A stretch of 64,000 bases of DNA from Desulfovibrio ferrophilus (GCF_003966735.1 NZ_AP017378.1:2748905-2812904), one strand, 5' to 3'. Counted from the stretch's first letter, positions 27,658 to 37,279 are shown. The notes: generated from the sequence alone by a model not told the origin. A program made the numbers and translations.

Positions 27658-28590
27658 ATGAAAAGCGCCCTGCACCCAACGGGACTCGTCGTCCTAGTCC
27701 CATGCCATAACTGTGCCGAATTCATCAGCGAATGCCTTGATTCCATCCTGAAACAGGATTTCGGTAACTGGCGACTGCTGGTGGCCGATGACGCCTCCAC
27801 GGACAACACCTGCGGCATTGCTGAACGGTATGCCGACCCCAGGATTACAGTACGCCGCGGAATGCCGCGCGCCCATCTGATGGGCAACTTGCTGGCGGGC
27901 CTGCGCGAACTTGCCCCCGCCCCGGCGGAGGTCGTGGCCGTGGTGGACGGTGACGACCACTTGCTACCAGATGCATTTTCTCATGTCATGGAAGCTCACG
28001 CCAAGGGCTATGACCTCGTCTACACCGACATGCGCATCGACGGGTCCAAAGACTCTCTGGGCGCACAGATGATGGACGGGGTGCCACCACGCAAGCAGCT
28101 GTGGTGCATCTCGCACCTGCGAACCTTCAAGGGCTATCTGCTGGGCAGCCTGACGGACGACATGTTCCGGGACGAGGATGGTCATTTTTTCCGGGCAGCG
28201 GGGGATCTGTCCCTGTATCTGCCCATGGCCGAGGCCGCCGGTCCGGACAAAACCCTGTTCCTGCCCGAGAAGCTCTATCGCTACCGGGTTCACGAGCACT
28301 GCAACTTCAAGCACCGCCGGACCGAACAGCTGGACAACAACGCGCTGATCCGATCGCGACCACCTCTGGCCCCACAGACCACCCACTTCGACTTCAACGA
28401 GACCATCAAGAACCCGGACAAACTGGAATTGCGCGCCTTGGGCGAGGAGGTCCGCTCCCGCTATCCGCATCCCTACACAGTACGCCTGGATCACGTTGTG
28501 GATCCGCAGCAAGCCGAATCATGGCGAGCCTACCACAACCTCTGGATTGCCGAGGGTGTGTATCTGAACTGCATTGTGGAGGGAACGTGA
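27658..28590 (+). CDS. GT2 glycosyltransferase
   Basis: 310 aa. GT-A domain at the N-terminus: 'VVLVPCHNCAEFISECLDSI', 'VADDASTDNTCGIAERY' and the metal motif 'VVDGDDHLLPDAF'. A Trp/His-containing acceptor region follows ('YRYRVHEHCNFKH'). AAGG precedes the ATG. First gene of the long plus arm; its stop overlaps the GTG of the CMP-sugar synthetase gene. Confidence 0.92.
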   Translation: MKSALHPTGLVVLVPCHNCAEFISECLDSILKQDFGNWRLLVADDASTDNTCGIAERYADPRITVRRGMPRAHLMGNLLAGLRELAPAPAEVVAVVDGDDHLLPDAFSHVMEAHAKGYDLVYTDMRIDGSKDSLGAQMMDGVPPRKQLWCISHLRTFKGYLLGSLTDDMFRDEDGHFFRAAGDLSLYLPMAEAAGPDKTLFLPEKLYRYRVHEHCNFKHRRTEQLDNNALIRSRPPLAPQTTHFDFNETIKNPDKLELRALGEEVRSRYPHPYTVRLDHVVDPQQAESWRAYHNLWIAEGVYLNCIVEGT

Positions 28591-29282
28591 ACAAACAGGG
28601 CAGTCGCCCCGAAGTACTGGCCATCATCCCTGCCCGAGGCGGCTCCAAGGGCCTGCCCCGCAAAAACATCCTGCCGCTGGGGGGGATGCCCCTTGTGGCC
28701 TGGAGCATTCGTGCGGCCCTGGAGGCCAAGCGGATAACACGTGTGGTTGTTTCCACGGATGATGAAGAGATTGCTGCAGTCGCCCGCAACTGGGGTGCCG
28801 AGGTTCCCTTTCTGCGGCCTGCAGAGTTGGCAGGTGACCGCAGCAATGTCATTGAGGGCATCAAGCATGTACTGGCTGAGTTGCAACACAGGGAAGGCTA
28901 TTCGCCCGACGCCTACTGCGCGCTCTATCCCACGCATCCTTTCCGTCTCCCGGGCCTGATCGACCAATTGACTGCCCTGCTTGTCGACACCCGAAGCAAA
29001 GTCGTAACGGCCCGGCAACTCGACACAGCACCCTGCACATGGTCCGTCCCCACAGGCACAGGATATCGATTCATAACTCCGGACCAATCCCAATCACTCC
29101 GGCCAGCCTACCGGCCCTATGGGCTGTACGAAGGAAAAACCGTCAAAAAGCCAACGCAACATTTCTGTCTGCATGTCGTGGACGACCCCGTACAACTCAT
29201 TGACATCGACACGGAGCAAGACCTGCGACTGGCCAATGCCGTGGTCGAGGCCGGGCTGTTCCCCAACGGAGCCCGGCAATGA
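28587..29282 (+). CDS. NeuA-type CMP-sugar (acylneuraminate) cytidylyltransferase, copy 1
   Basis: 231 aa from GTG 28587 (GTGA overlap with the preceding stop, GGAGG upstream). Activates a nonulosonic acid with CTP. Signature 'IIPARGGSKGLPRKNILPLG', then 'VVVSTDDEEIAAVA' and 'LYPTHPFR'; the C-terminal 'LIDIDTEQDLRLA' is the usual metal-binding end. The third family block ('QPTSPLR' in copies 2 and 3) is altered to 'YPTHPFR', so the substrate may differ. First of three such genes in the window. Confidence 0.88.
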   Translation: MNKQGSRPEVLAIIPARGGSKGLPRKNILPLGGMPLVAWSIRAALEAKRITRVVVSTDDEEIAAVARNWGAEVPFLRPAELAGDRSNVIEGIKHVLAELQHREGYSPDAYCALYPTHPFRLPGLIDQLTALLVDTRSKVVTARQLDTAPCTWSVPTGTGYRFITPDQSQSLRPAYRPYGLYEGKTVKKPTQHFCLHVVDDPVQLIDIDTEQDLRLANAVVEAGLFPNGARQ

Positions 29283-30316
29283 GAATCATCATCCCGGCAA
29301 TCATCGACCCCGAGGAATACCTCTCCGGCCTTCCGGACCTGTTCCATCAATTGACGGTGCAGGCCGCCCGAACTGCGATCAAAGCAACATCGTTATCCGA
29401 ATCCACGTTGATCAGCGTTGTCTACTCCGAACTTCCGGCACAGATCATCAGTGAGTTCAAGGCTACGGGAGTCGAGTTCGTGAAGGCGGGTGAATACGAT
29501 TCTGTACCTGCACTTTTCCATTTCCTGCCACACGGGTCACAACTCGCTTTGGACCTCATTGGTGCCCACCCATCAGCAACAGCACCCGCGGCAATCCTCA
29601 ACCCGCGGAATCCAACTCTGACCTGTCAGGACTTGACCTCGGCCCTTGATCAGTTCAGTCGCACCGAAGCCATGTACCTGCTGAGTGCCCGCCCTCCAGA
29701 AGACCACCCATGCCAGGGCAAAACCCTTTACGCCCTGCATGCTCCATTTCGCCCGCTCCATGACGGCGCCACCCTTGGCGGCGATTCCACAGGGCGGCAA
29801 GTCGTCCATATCAAGAGCAGACTTCCGGCACAGACCCTGCTGGTCCTGATGTGGAGGGGCGGAAAAATCATTCTTTCGCAGGACACGACAGGCCCAGACT
29901 CCCGGGCCTGTTTCACTCTCCCCTCCGATTTCGCTCTCCCCGACTCCACACGCTGGGGCTTGATCACTCCCACAGATGCTCCCGGACCTGCACGATTCCT
30001 GCTACCATACGTTCCCATAGGAGCAACTTGGGATTGGGACCGAAGCTCGACGCGAGTCACGGACCTGAGGGGCCAAGACATCACCGGCAGGCAAGACTTT
30101 CCGCCCCTTGCCCAGCCCGACGGTAGCCTAAGTCTGTTCAGGGCTCCCCTTCCTCAAAGCCCGGATCAGGACCTCGCCCATGACCTTTGGAGACTCCCGG
30201 CAGAACATGCCCTGCTCATCAAGGACGGACTCTCTCTTCTGCGATGGCAACTCCTGGCCAGAAACGAACAACAAGCTCCAGACCCCAAAACCACAGGACG
30301 GGCGCCCTCTCCCTAA
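29279..30316 (+). CDS. Conserved-looking protein of unknown function
   Basis: 345 aa, no family recognised. Starts by 4-base overlap with the CMP-sugar synthetase gene, so clearly part of the operon. The protein begins 'MRIIIPAIIDPEEYLSGLPD', has no signal peptide or membrane segment and no visible glycosyltransferase motif. The second half is Pro- and Asp-rich ('WDWDRSSTRVTDLRGQDITG'). Position next to a cytidylyltransferase suggests a role with the activated sugar, but nothing in the sequence proves it. Confidence 0.75.
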   Translation: MRIIIPAIIDPEEYLSGLPDLFHQLTVQAARTAIKATSLSESTLISVVYSELPAQIISEFKATGVEFVKAGEYDSVPALFHFLPHGSQLALDLIGAHPSATAPAAILNPRNPTLTCQDLTSALDQFSRTEAMYLLSARPPEDHPCQGKTLYALHAPFRPLHDGATLGGDSTGRQVVHIKSRLPAQTLLVLMWRGGKIILSQDTTGPDSRACFTLPSDFALPDSTRWGLITPTDAPGPARFLLPYVPIGATWDWDRSSTRVTDLRGQDITGRQDFPPLAQPDGSLSLFRAPLPQSPDQDLAHDLWRLPAEHALLIKDGLSLLRWQLLARNEQQAPDPKTTGRAPSP

Positions 30317-30396
30317 GTCACGGATGACACCCCACTGGCGTGGTTCTTGCTTTAATTATTTCCTCTTTTATTCACTCAACCAAGGTGTTGCCGAAG

Positions 30397-31167
30397 ATGT
30401 CCCACCCAAACAGCCTCTGCAAAGATGTCGTCCGCGCCAATGTGCATGGCCTGTCAGCCAAATGGTATCCCCCCCTCCTGGCCGGGGCAGAGACCCTTTC
30501 ACAGATTCTTTTCGACACCGCCACACACCGGGGTGTGGGAGCCATTCTCGACAAGCTGACACCCGACGAATACGCCGTTTTCATTTCCCAATTCATCGCC
30601 AAAGGCATCGAGACCCACGGCAGCCAATGGCGCTATGCAGACATTTGCACAGCCCTCTTTGCCTTAAGCAACAGCCTCAAAGTGGATAACTACCTTGAAA
30701 TCGGCGTGCGACGCGGTAGAAGTATGTCCATGGTAGCAGGCTGTTGCCCGCAAGCAAGCATTGTGGGGTTCGACCTCTGGATGGATAACTATGCTGGTCT
30801 GGAAAATCCCGGGCCTGAATTCGTCCGCCAAGAAATGAGCAATCTTGGATTCCAGGGCTCTCTGGACTTCGTCTCCGGCAACTCCCATGACACCGTCCCC
30901 GCCTACTTCGAACAGAACCCCGATGCGACGTTCGATCTGATCACCGTTGATGGCGACCACAGCCCCGAAGGGGCCATGGCAGACCTGCTCACTGTCATCC
31001 CAAGGTTACGCATCGGAGGAGCGATCGTCTTTGACGACATCGTTCATCCCCAGCATACTTATCTGATGGACATCTGGAACCGAGCCGTGGCTTCGCGCCC
31101 ATTTTTCTCTTCATTCAAATTCACCGACCTTGGATATGGTGTCGCCTTTGCGATCAGAAGGAGCTGA
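30397..31167 (+). CDS. Class I SAM-dependent methyltransferase (cephalosporin-hydroxylase/MT24-like)
   Basis: 256 aa from the ATG at 30397; the frame is open to 30340. The SAM-binding block is 'NYLEIGVRRGRSMSMVAGCC' followed by acidic 'IVGFDLW', and a later 'FDLITVDGDHSPEGAMADL' with 'GGAIVFDDIVHP' matches the methyltransferase_24 type. Probably O-methylates a sugar in this locus. It lies 80 bases after the unknown gene and directly abuts the epimerase gene. Confidence 0.85.
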   Translation: MSHPNSLCKDVVRANVHGLSAKWYPPLLAGAETLSQILFDTATHRGVGAILDKLTPDEYAVFISQFIAKGIETHGSQWRYADICTALFALSNSLKVDNYLEIGVRRGRSMSMVAGCCPQASIVGFDLWMDNYAGLENPGPEFVRQEMSNLGFQGSLDFVSGNSHDTVPAYFEQNPDATFDLITVDGDHSPEGAMADLLTVIPRLRIGGAIVFDDIVHPQHTYLMDIWNRAVASRPFFSSFKFTDLGYGVAFAIRRS

Positions 31168-31168
31168 G

Positions 31169-32089
31169 ATGAGCGATCAGTCTATTCTCATCACCGGCGT
31201 CAACGGATTCATTGGCAGCCACATTGCGCGCCTGCTCAAAAAACGCTGGCGCGTGGTGGGAATTGACACGAATTCCATCGATCTCCATGGGACAACCGAC
31301 AGATATTGCCAACTCATGCTGCCCGATACAGATATCGAAGGCATTCTGCGCAGAGAACAACCCTCAGCCTGCCTCCATTTCGCTGGCTCGGCCTCGGTGG
31401 GACACTCTCTGGAATACCCCTCCCATGATTTTCAGGCAGGCCCAGTTACCCTCTTCCATTTGCTCGACGCCATACGCAAGACCACCCCGGACTGTTCCGT
31501 CTTCTTCCCCTCGAGCGCTGCAGTATACGGAAACCCCAAAGCTCTACCCATTTCCGAAGACAGCCCGACCGCGCCCATCTCTCCATATGGCTATCACAAG
31601 CTTATGTCCGAACAAGTACTTCAAGAATTCAGTTCCATATACGGCCTGAACTGCGTGACCCTACGCATCTTTTCCTGCTACGGCCCGGGCTTGAAAAAGC
31701 AGCTGCTGTGGGACGTCTGCAGCAAGATTCGCCAGAGACACCTGCATCTGTTCGGGACCGGGGACGAAACCAGGGACTTCATCCATGTCGATGATGTAGC
31801 GCGCTCCGTGGAGCACTTGCTGAATCAGCAAATCAACAACGGCCTCTTCAATCTGGCAAGCGGAAAACAGACTTCCGTCAAACGCATCGCACAACTGCTC
31901 TGTGAAGCTTGGCCCCAGTCTGACATCGCCCCTGTTTTCAATGGAAATTCGCGCCCCGGTGACCCCTTGTACTGGCAGGCCGACGTCTCACGACTGGCGC
32001 AATCTGGATTCGAACCTCGCACTCCCCTGGAACAGGGTATCGCCGAGTACGCCGCTTGGTATCAAAGGCAGGACCATGACGCCGAATAG
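31169..32089 (+). CDS. NAD-dependent sugar epimerase/dehydratase (extended SDR)
   Basis: 306 aa from ATG 31169, with AAGGAG upstream. N-terminal NAD site 'ILITGVNGFIGSHIARLL', catalytic Ser in 'FFPSSAAVYGNP' and the Tyr-Lys pair in 'SPYGYHKLMSEQ'. Acts on a nucleotide sugar: UDP-glucose 4-epimerase-like, or possibly a reductase on the Gmd product made downstream; the sequence does not decide. Its 3' end overlaps the next glycosyltransferase by 14 bases. Confidence 0.9.
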   Translation: MSDQSILITGVNGFIGSHIARLLKKRWRVVGIDTNSIDLHGTTDRYCQLMLPDTDIEGILRREQPSACLHFAGSASVGHSLEYPSHDFQAGPVTLFHLLDAIRKTTPDCSVFFPSSAAVYGNPKALPISEDSPTAPISPYGYHKLMSEQVLQEFSSIYGLNCVTLRIFSCYGPGLKKQLLWDVCSKIRQRHLHLFGTGDETRDFIHVDDVARSVEHLLNQQINNGLFNLASGKQTSVKRIAQLLCEAWPQSDIAPVFNGNSRPGDPLYWQADVSRLAQSGFEPRTPLEQGIAEYAAWYQRQDHDAE

Positions 32090-33899
32090 CTCTCCAAGAA
32101 TTGGTATCCCCGTCATCGCGGACACATGGCTGGGGGGGGTCAACTATGTCATCCATCTCTTTCTGGCTGGATGTTCCCTTCCCGAGGACCTGCGTCCCCG
32201 ACTTATCCTGGTGATTCCCGAAAAATTCCTCAGGGAACAAGCCATCACCGAACATCGACGCATCCTGCCGTTGGCGGACACCATTATTGCGCGCACAGCC
32301 GACCGGCAGCTTGCCGAACAGCTTCTCGGGCCGTCGGTCATCACCTGCAGCACCGAAGCAGAACTTTACCAGCACATCGACTTCCTGTTCCCGGTACACA
32401 GCAATGTCCTCGAGGGCTGGCCCGCAGCCTCCTGGATTCCTGACTTCCAACACCGGCGCTTACCTCAATTCTGCCCCAAGGCAGAGCTGGAAAAACGGGA
32501 TATTGTGGACCGCATGGTTGCGGAACGAGCCCGGTATATTGTCTTCAGCAGCGAGGCGGCCCAAAATGACTTCCGCTGTTTTTTCCCGGATTCGCAAGCT
32601 TCGGGCGCCATCCTGCATTTCACCACCATCGCCGAAGAGAGCTGGTTCCAGGGCAACCCGGACGATGTCCGCAAGCACTTCGGCCTCCCGGAACACTTTC
32701 TGATCTGCTGCAACCAGTTCTGGATGCACAAGGACCACAAGACGCTCTTCAGTGCCATTTCCGTGCTCAAGCGAATGGGCAAGCCCATCCACCTGGTCTG
32801 CACGGGCCCCACACAGGATTACCGCAACAAAGGATACTTCAACGAGCTTCTGGGTCTGCTCAAGGCCCTCGGGATCGAAGAGCTTGTGCATATCCTCGGC
32901 CGTATCGACAGAAATGACCAGATCCAGCTGCTACGCGGCAGCCTGGGAGTGATTCAACCATCGCTGTTTGAAGGCTGGAGCACGGTGGTGGAGGACAGTC
33001 GCGTTCTGGGCAAGACCATTTTTCTTTCAGATATCGATGTGCATCAGGAACAAGCGCCCGAGCACGGCATCTATTTCAAGGCTGGCGACCCCGCCGACCT
33101 GACCCAGAAGCTCCTGACAAATTCGCAGGCCCTTATCCCCACCCACGGGACGGAGCAGGAGGAACAGGCAAGACGTGATGCAGACCAACGCATTCGCCTG
33201 TTCGGCCTGCAGTTGCTCCGCATCGCCAAGGAAGGCGTCAGACTGTTTTCCGCAGCCCCGAAAACCATTTCCGCTCCGAAACATACACGGTCCAGTGGCA
33301 ACGCGCTGACGATCACGACCAGCATCGCCCCAAAGGGTATCCCCAAACAGCGTCGCGCCGTCCTGAGTTGGCTCGAGTTGGGTTTGAAGTCGAATCCCTC
33401 AACCCACCCGAAGAAATTCCTCTGGTCCAACCCCATTTCCCGGAGGTCCGGTTCATCCCCGTGGCCCGAAGCGCCAAAGAAACGCTGGGTAAGCCACTGG
33501 TCTACCTTGATGATCTCTTTGCCCATTTTTCATCTTCAGGCCGCCAGATCTGTGGCACCGTCAACTCGGACATCATCCTGCGCGGTGCCCCCGACCTTGT
33601 GCAACGGATTGAATCGGAAGCTGAAGGATCATTCGTGTTCGGCTCTCGTCTTGATGTGCCCGACGAGCATGCCACGCATGGCGACATGTACAGCCAGGGC
33701 TTCGACTTCTTTTTCTTCGATCGAAAGCTGCTGCCCCTGTACAAAAAAACGGAATTCTGCATCGGTGCTCCCTGGTGGGACTATTGGATCGCCCTCATCC
33801 CCATTCTCGGAGGATTTCCAGCCAAACAGGTTCGCACTCCCATGGCCTACCATCCCATGCATGAACTGGCATGGTCGTGGGACTGGTATGTTCGCCTGA
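32076..33899 (+). CDS. GT4-type glycosyltransferase, 5' frame of a larger broken gene
   Basis: Starts at ATG 32076. Residues 1 to about 400 are a GT4/GT-B protein: 'TWLGGVNYVIHLFL' at the N-terminus, 'NQFWMHKDHKTLFSAI', 'HILGRIDRNDQIQLLRG' and the donor-site 'IQPSLFEGWSTVVEDSRVL'. A second domain begins 'LTITTSIAPKGIPKQRRAVL', but from about 33380 this frame stops resembling protein, while the frame one base back carries the natural continuation. This frame runs on by chance to 33899 (607 aa in all). The true product is probably joined to the next entry, about 1311 aa. A G8 tract (32132-32139) lies in frame near the start. Confidence 0.8.
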   Translation: MTPNSSPRIGIPVIADTWLGGVNYVIHLFLAGCSLPEDLRPRLILVIPEKFLREQAITEHRRILPLADTIIARTADRQLAEQLLGPSVITCSTEAELYQHIDFLFPVHSNVLEGWPAASWIPDFQHRRLPQFCPKAELEKRDIVDRMVAERARYIVFSSEAAQNDFRCFFPDSQASGAILHFTTIAEESWFQGNPDDVRKHFGLPEHFLICCNQFWMHKDHKTLFSAISVLKRMGKPIHLVCTGPTQDYRNKGYFNELLGLLKALGIEELVHILGRIDRNDQIQLLRGSLGVIQPSLFEGWSTVVEDSRVLGKTIFLSDIDVHQEQAPEHGIYFKAGDPADLTQKLLTNSQALIPTHGTEQEEQARRDADQRIRLFGLQLLRIAKEGVRLFSAAPKTISAPKHTRSSGNALTITTSIAPKGIPKQRRAVLSWLELGLKSNPSTHPKKFLWSNPISRRSGSSPWPEAPKKRWVSHWSTLMISLPIFHLQAARSVAPSTRTSSCAVPPTLCNGLNRKLKDHSCSALVLMCPTSMPRMATCTARASTSFSSIESCCPCTKKRNSASVLPGGTIGSPSSPFSEDFQPNRFALPWPTIPCMNWHGRGTGMFA

Positions 33900-36010
33900 C
33901 ACGGGAGGCCGTGCGAGGCCTCGGTATTCCAGGTCTTTCACCAGAGATGATCCCCCTTCAAGGCTGGAACGATGAAACCCTTCAGCTGTGCAGGGACATC
34001 GCCAACTCCGTATTGCACCAGATTCAGACTCGTTCCATTCCCATTGACCTCGCTACTCCTCCCGGAGCCAATCCGCAGGCTACTGCCTCCCACTGGCCCC
34101 GAATTACCATCGTTACACCGTCCTTCAATCAAGGGCAGTACATCGAGAAAACAATCCGTTCGATCCTGGATCAAGGCTATCCCAACCTGGAATACATCAT
34201 CATGGATGGCGGCAGTACGGACCAGACAGTCGAAGTCATTCGCAAGTACGACGCACACATCGACCACTGGGTCAGTGCCCCTGACGACGGTCAATCCGAT
34301 GCCATCAACAAGGGCCTGAACCTCGCCACCGGTGAAATTTTCAATTGGATCAACTCGGACGACTGGCTGGAGCCCGGGGCCCTGTTCCGCGTGGCGCAAA
34401 CCTGGCGGGAAAACCGCGGTGCCGCGGGCTGGGTCGGGGCCTGCCAGAGAGTAGATCCCGAAGGTTACCAGCTCAACGTCGTCTATCCCAACAGCCTAGG
34501 GCGTTCCAACCTTGGCCAGAATTGGAATGGCCGTCAGATTTATCAGCCTGCGTGTTTCATCGACACCGCCCTGGCCAAGCGCTTTGGCGTGGATGTCGGG
34601 TTGCACTACTGCATGGACCAGGACCTGTATTTCCAGATGCTAGAGCATGCGCCTTTTGTTTCCGGTCAAGGTATCTGGGCCAGTGCCCTCATCCATCCGG
34701 ACGCCAAGACCACAGCCGACCGCGACAAACTGCACCGCGAAGTCATCAAGCTGCAGCACAAGCGCGGATTTAACGAAGGGGCCGAGGTCCGCGAAAGCTT
34801 CTGTTTCCAGGGAGGCCCTCCCGGATTCGTCATTCCGGACGACATTAAGAACCGCCTCAAGGGCCAACTGGACCCCGGGCTTATGGAAGACATGCACGTC
34901 AAAGGATTGCGCATCGCCGTGATCAGCAACTTCCTGCCGCGCCACGACGTCTCCGCTGCAAACCACCGCCTCCTGAGTATCCTGCACCTGCTGCAACAGG
35001 GTGGCGCAGAAATCGAATACTACTATTTCTTCGCCACTGAGCAGGATAAGCGCTATGCGCGGGACCTCGGGCTTCCTTGCCACAAGCTCCCCGCTTCCGG
35101 CGAGGCTGCGGCCCGGATCATCGGAGGCACCCGCCCCGATGTCCTCTGGCAGAGCAATCTCTGGACAACACAGTTCCTGGGACTTCAGCTCCAAACCCTG
35201 CTTGAGGTACGCAAAACCGCCCCTCAAACAAGCATCATTGTGGACACCATGGATTTTCATAGCCGCAAGTTCATGCGCCGCCATCTGCTCTCCAAGCAGG
35301 CGGAAGACCTGCAAACGGCTCGTGAATTTCTGGCCCTGGAGCGAAAGACCTATCCCCTGGCAGATAGAATTCTGACCGTTTCAGAGCAGGAACGGGAAGC
35401 CATTCTGACTGAAATCCCCGACTCGGCCCCTGTCTCGGTGGTGCCCAATATCCATTCTCCTGTCATAAATATCACGCCGATGCATGACCGAAGAAACATT
35501 GTTTTCCTGGGCAACTACAGCGTGAACCATAACGCCGATGCGGCGCGCCATTTCGTCAGCAAGATCCTGCCCCACATCGTAAGACGCAGAAGCGACATCC
35601 GCCTGCATCTGGTCGGGCAGGATGCCCAGACAGCTTTGCAGGACCTGCGTGCCCCTGCCGTGAAACTCGTCGGCTATGTCCCCGATCTGGCCGCGACCAT
35701 GTCGCGCTACAGAGCCTTTGTCTGTCCCATGACCTATGGCTCGGGCCTCAAGGGGAAAATCGGAATGGCCGCTTCTCTGGGCATTCCCATCATCACGACA
35801 TCCATCGGGGCGGAAGGCTTTGGGTTCACTGACGGGGTAGAATGCTTCATCACCGACGACCACGAAGAATTCGCCCTGAAGACCCTGCAGGTCTATGATG
35901 ATCGCATTACCTGGTACAACTTCAGCCTTCAGGGTGTGCTTGCCGTGGCCGAAAGGTTCAGTCCCCGGGCTATTTCATCAACCCTTAAGACCCTTTTCGA
36001 AAACCGGTAG
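33368..36010 (+). CDS. Multidomain glycosyltransferase (GT-A-like + GT2 + GT4), 3' frame
   Basis: 880 aa in this frame, with no ATG and no ribosome site near its start, so it is probably the continuation of the preceding frame. Residues 1-190 complete the second domain ('VYLDDLFAHF', 'CGTVNSDIILRGAPDL'). A GT2 domain follows ('ITIVTPSFNQGQYIEKTIRS', 'MDGGSTDQTVEVI', 'WINSDDWLEPGALF'). The last ~370 residues are a GT4 domain ('VFLGNYSVNHNADAARHFVS', 'VCPMTYGSGLKGKIGMAASL', 'TSIGAEGFGF') closely related to the separate gene at 38189. The full protein would carry four transferase-like domains and could add several sugars in series. Confidence 0.85.
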   Translation: MARVGFEVESLNPPEEIPLVQPHFPEVRFIPVARSAKETLGKPLVYLDDLFAHFSSSGRQICGTVNSDIILRGAPDLVQRIESEAEGSFVFGSRLDVPDEHATHGDMYSQGFDFFFFDRKLLPLYKKTEFCIGAPWWDYWIALIPILGGFPAKQVRTPMAYHPMHELAWSWDWYVRLTREAVRGLGIPGLSPEMIPLQGWNDETLQLCRDIANSVLHQIQTRSIPIDLATPPGANPQATASHWPRITIVTPSFNQGQYIEKTIRSILDQGYPNLEYIIMDGGSTDQTVEVIRKYDAHIDHWVSAPDDGQSDAINKGLNLATGEIFNWINSDDWLEPGALFRVAQTWRENRGAAGWVGACQRVDPEGYQLNVVYPNSLGRSNLGQNWNGRQIYQPACFIDTALAKRFGVDVGLHYCMDQDLYFQMLEHAPFVSGQGIWASALIHPDAKTTADRDKLHREVIKLQHKRGFNEGAEVRESFCFQGGPPGFVIPDDIKNRLKGQLDPGLMEDMHVKGLRIAVISNFLPRHDVSAANHRLLSILHLLQQGGAEIEYYYFFATEQDKRYARDLGLPCHKLPASGEAAARIIGGTRPDVLWQSNLWTTQFLGLQLQTLLEVRKTAPQTSIIVDTMDFHSRKFMRRHLLSKQAEDLQTAREFLALERKTYPLADRILTVSEQEREAILTEIPDSAPVSVVPNIHSPVINITPMHDRRNIVFLGNYSVNHNADAARHFVSKILPHIVRRRSDIRLHLVGQDAQTALQDLRAPAVKLVGYVPDLAATMSRYRAFVCPMTYGSGLKGKIGMAASLGIPIITTSIGAEGFGFTDGVECFITDDHEEFALKTLQVYDDRITWYNFSLQGVLAVAERFSPRAISSTLKTLFENR

Positions 36011-36016
36011 CCGAAC

Positions 36017-37279
36017 ATGCTGTGCACGCAAAACGATCAATGTCCGGTGATGCAAAACCCTGAGGCACCCCTGTTTCTGGTGATGGGCGTCCCCCGTTCC
36101 GGCACCACGGCCCTGGCCGATGCCCTGAACAGGCATCCGGCTATTTTCTGCGGCATCGAGCGCTTCGACTGGCCCCTGGAAAAGGCAGTCTATCCTTTTT
36201 GCATTGATGATTTTTTCGATCCCCAGGTCCCGGATGCAAAATTCCATGAGCGTAATCTAGCCATTGTCCAACCCAAAACCGAGCTTGTGGCCCTGGGCAA
36301 CAAAAAACCCAGATACTACATCTCGTTGCCTTCCCTGTTGCAACGACAACCCGCCAGGCTGATCTGGACCTATCGCAATCCGGCACACACGGCCTTTTCG
36401 TGGAATGCCCGAGCGCTCAACACAGAGGACGCGGGCTGGCATCGTGGCATGACCGGGCTCTATGCCCTCGTGGAATTCACCCAGATGCTCCTAACCTTCC
36501 GCAACCTGCCCGAAGGGACAGAGGCCTTGATGGTCGATTACAATGGTTTGTTCCTGGGCAAAGGCATCAGGACCACGCTCAGCTCCCTGTTTGATTTTCT
36601 GCAAGCCGGGTCTGATGAAAAGGCCTTGTCGGAGTTCGAGCAACGCCAGGAACGCTTTGCCGATTATCTCACCAACAAACAGCGCGAACTCTACGACTTT
36701 GAGCAGTCCTTTTATGATCGCCACGGCTTAGGAGAACTCGACTCCATCATGACCGAGCTGAAAACAGCAACGCCCCAGCAGCTTCGCCCGCAGATCGATT
36801 CCTTTCTGCTGCGGCTGGCTCAATCGAAATTCCTTAATGATTTCTTTCTGAATATCAGCCGGTATCCCGACTCCCCGGCAGCCGAATTCCTGCCAAACTA
36901 TCTCTCCGGACTCTTCGCCAATGCCGACAATGCGACAGTCTTCACCGTTCTGGGGCAATCCCTAAACAAACAGCACCGGCAGTTGGTCAACGCCATCCAC
37001 GAACATTCACGAATCCAGTGTGCGAACGGAGACGTTGCCAAGGCAGTACTCAGACACGCCCACCAGGCCGTCACCCGGCACCCCGACAATCCCTCGCTTC
37101 ACAAATCTCTGGGAGATCAACTGACCCGCATGCACCGGTTTCAAGAGGCTGCCGAGGCCTTTAAACGGGCCTCAAAACTGGCCCCTTATGACATGGCGGC
37201 ACGCACCGGGATGGTTCAGGCTCTGACCCTGCTCCAGGCCAATACAAAACATCGGCAGGACCACCATGAGCCCAGATAA
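36017..37279 (+). CDS. Sulfotransferase-family protein with C-terminal TPR
   Basis: 420 aa. The N-terminal PAPS loop is 'LVMGVPRSGTTALADAL'; 'LIWTYRNPAHTAFSWNARAL' corresponds to the 3'-phosphate-binding region. The C-terminal ~100 residues contain TPR-like helices ('NPSLHKSLGDQLTRMHRFQE'). Starts six bases after the preceding stop and overlaps the next gene by 14 bases. Probably sulfates the glycan made by this locus. Confidence 0.85.
   Translation: MLCTQNDQCPVMQNPEAPLFLVMGVPRSGTTALADALNRHPAIFCGIERFDWPLEKAVYPFCIDDFFDPQVPDAKFHERNLAIVQPKTELVALGNKKPRYYISLPSLLQRQPARLIWTYRNPAHTAFSWNARALNTEDAGWHRGMTGLYALVEFTQMLLTFRNLPEGTEALMVDYNGLFLGKGIRTTLSSLFDFLQAGSDEKALSEFEQRQERFADYLTNKQRELYDFEQSFYDRHGLGELDSIMTELKTATPQQLRPQIDSFLLRLAQSKFLNDFFLNISRYPDSPAAEFLPNYLSGLFANADNATVFTVLGQSLNKQHRQLVNAIHEHSRIQCANGDVAKAVLRHAHQAVTRHPDNPSLHKSLGDQLTRMHRFQEAAEAFKRASKLAPYDMAARTGMVQALTLLQANTKHRQDHHEPR

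Noticed and set aside
32132-32139. G8 tract in the GT4 gene as an active phase switch
   Set aside because: The tract is in frame and the encoded motif (WLGGVNY) is normal; no sign of an off state, so it is kept only as a candidate site.
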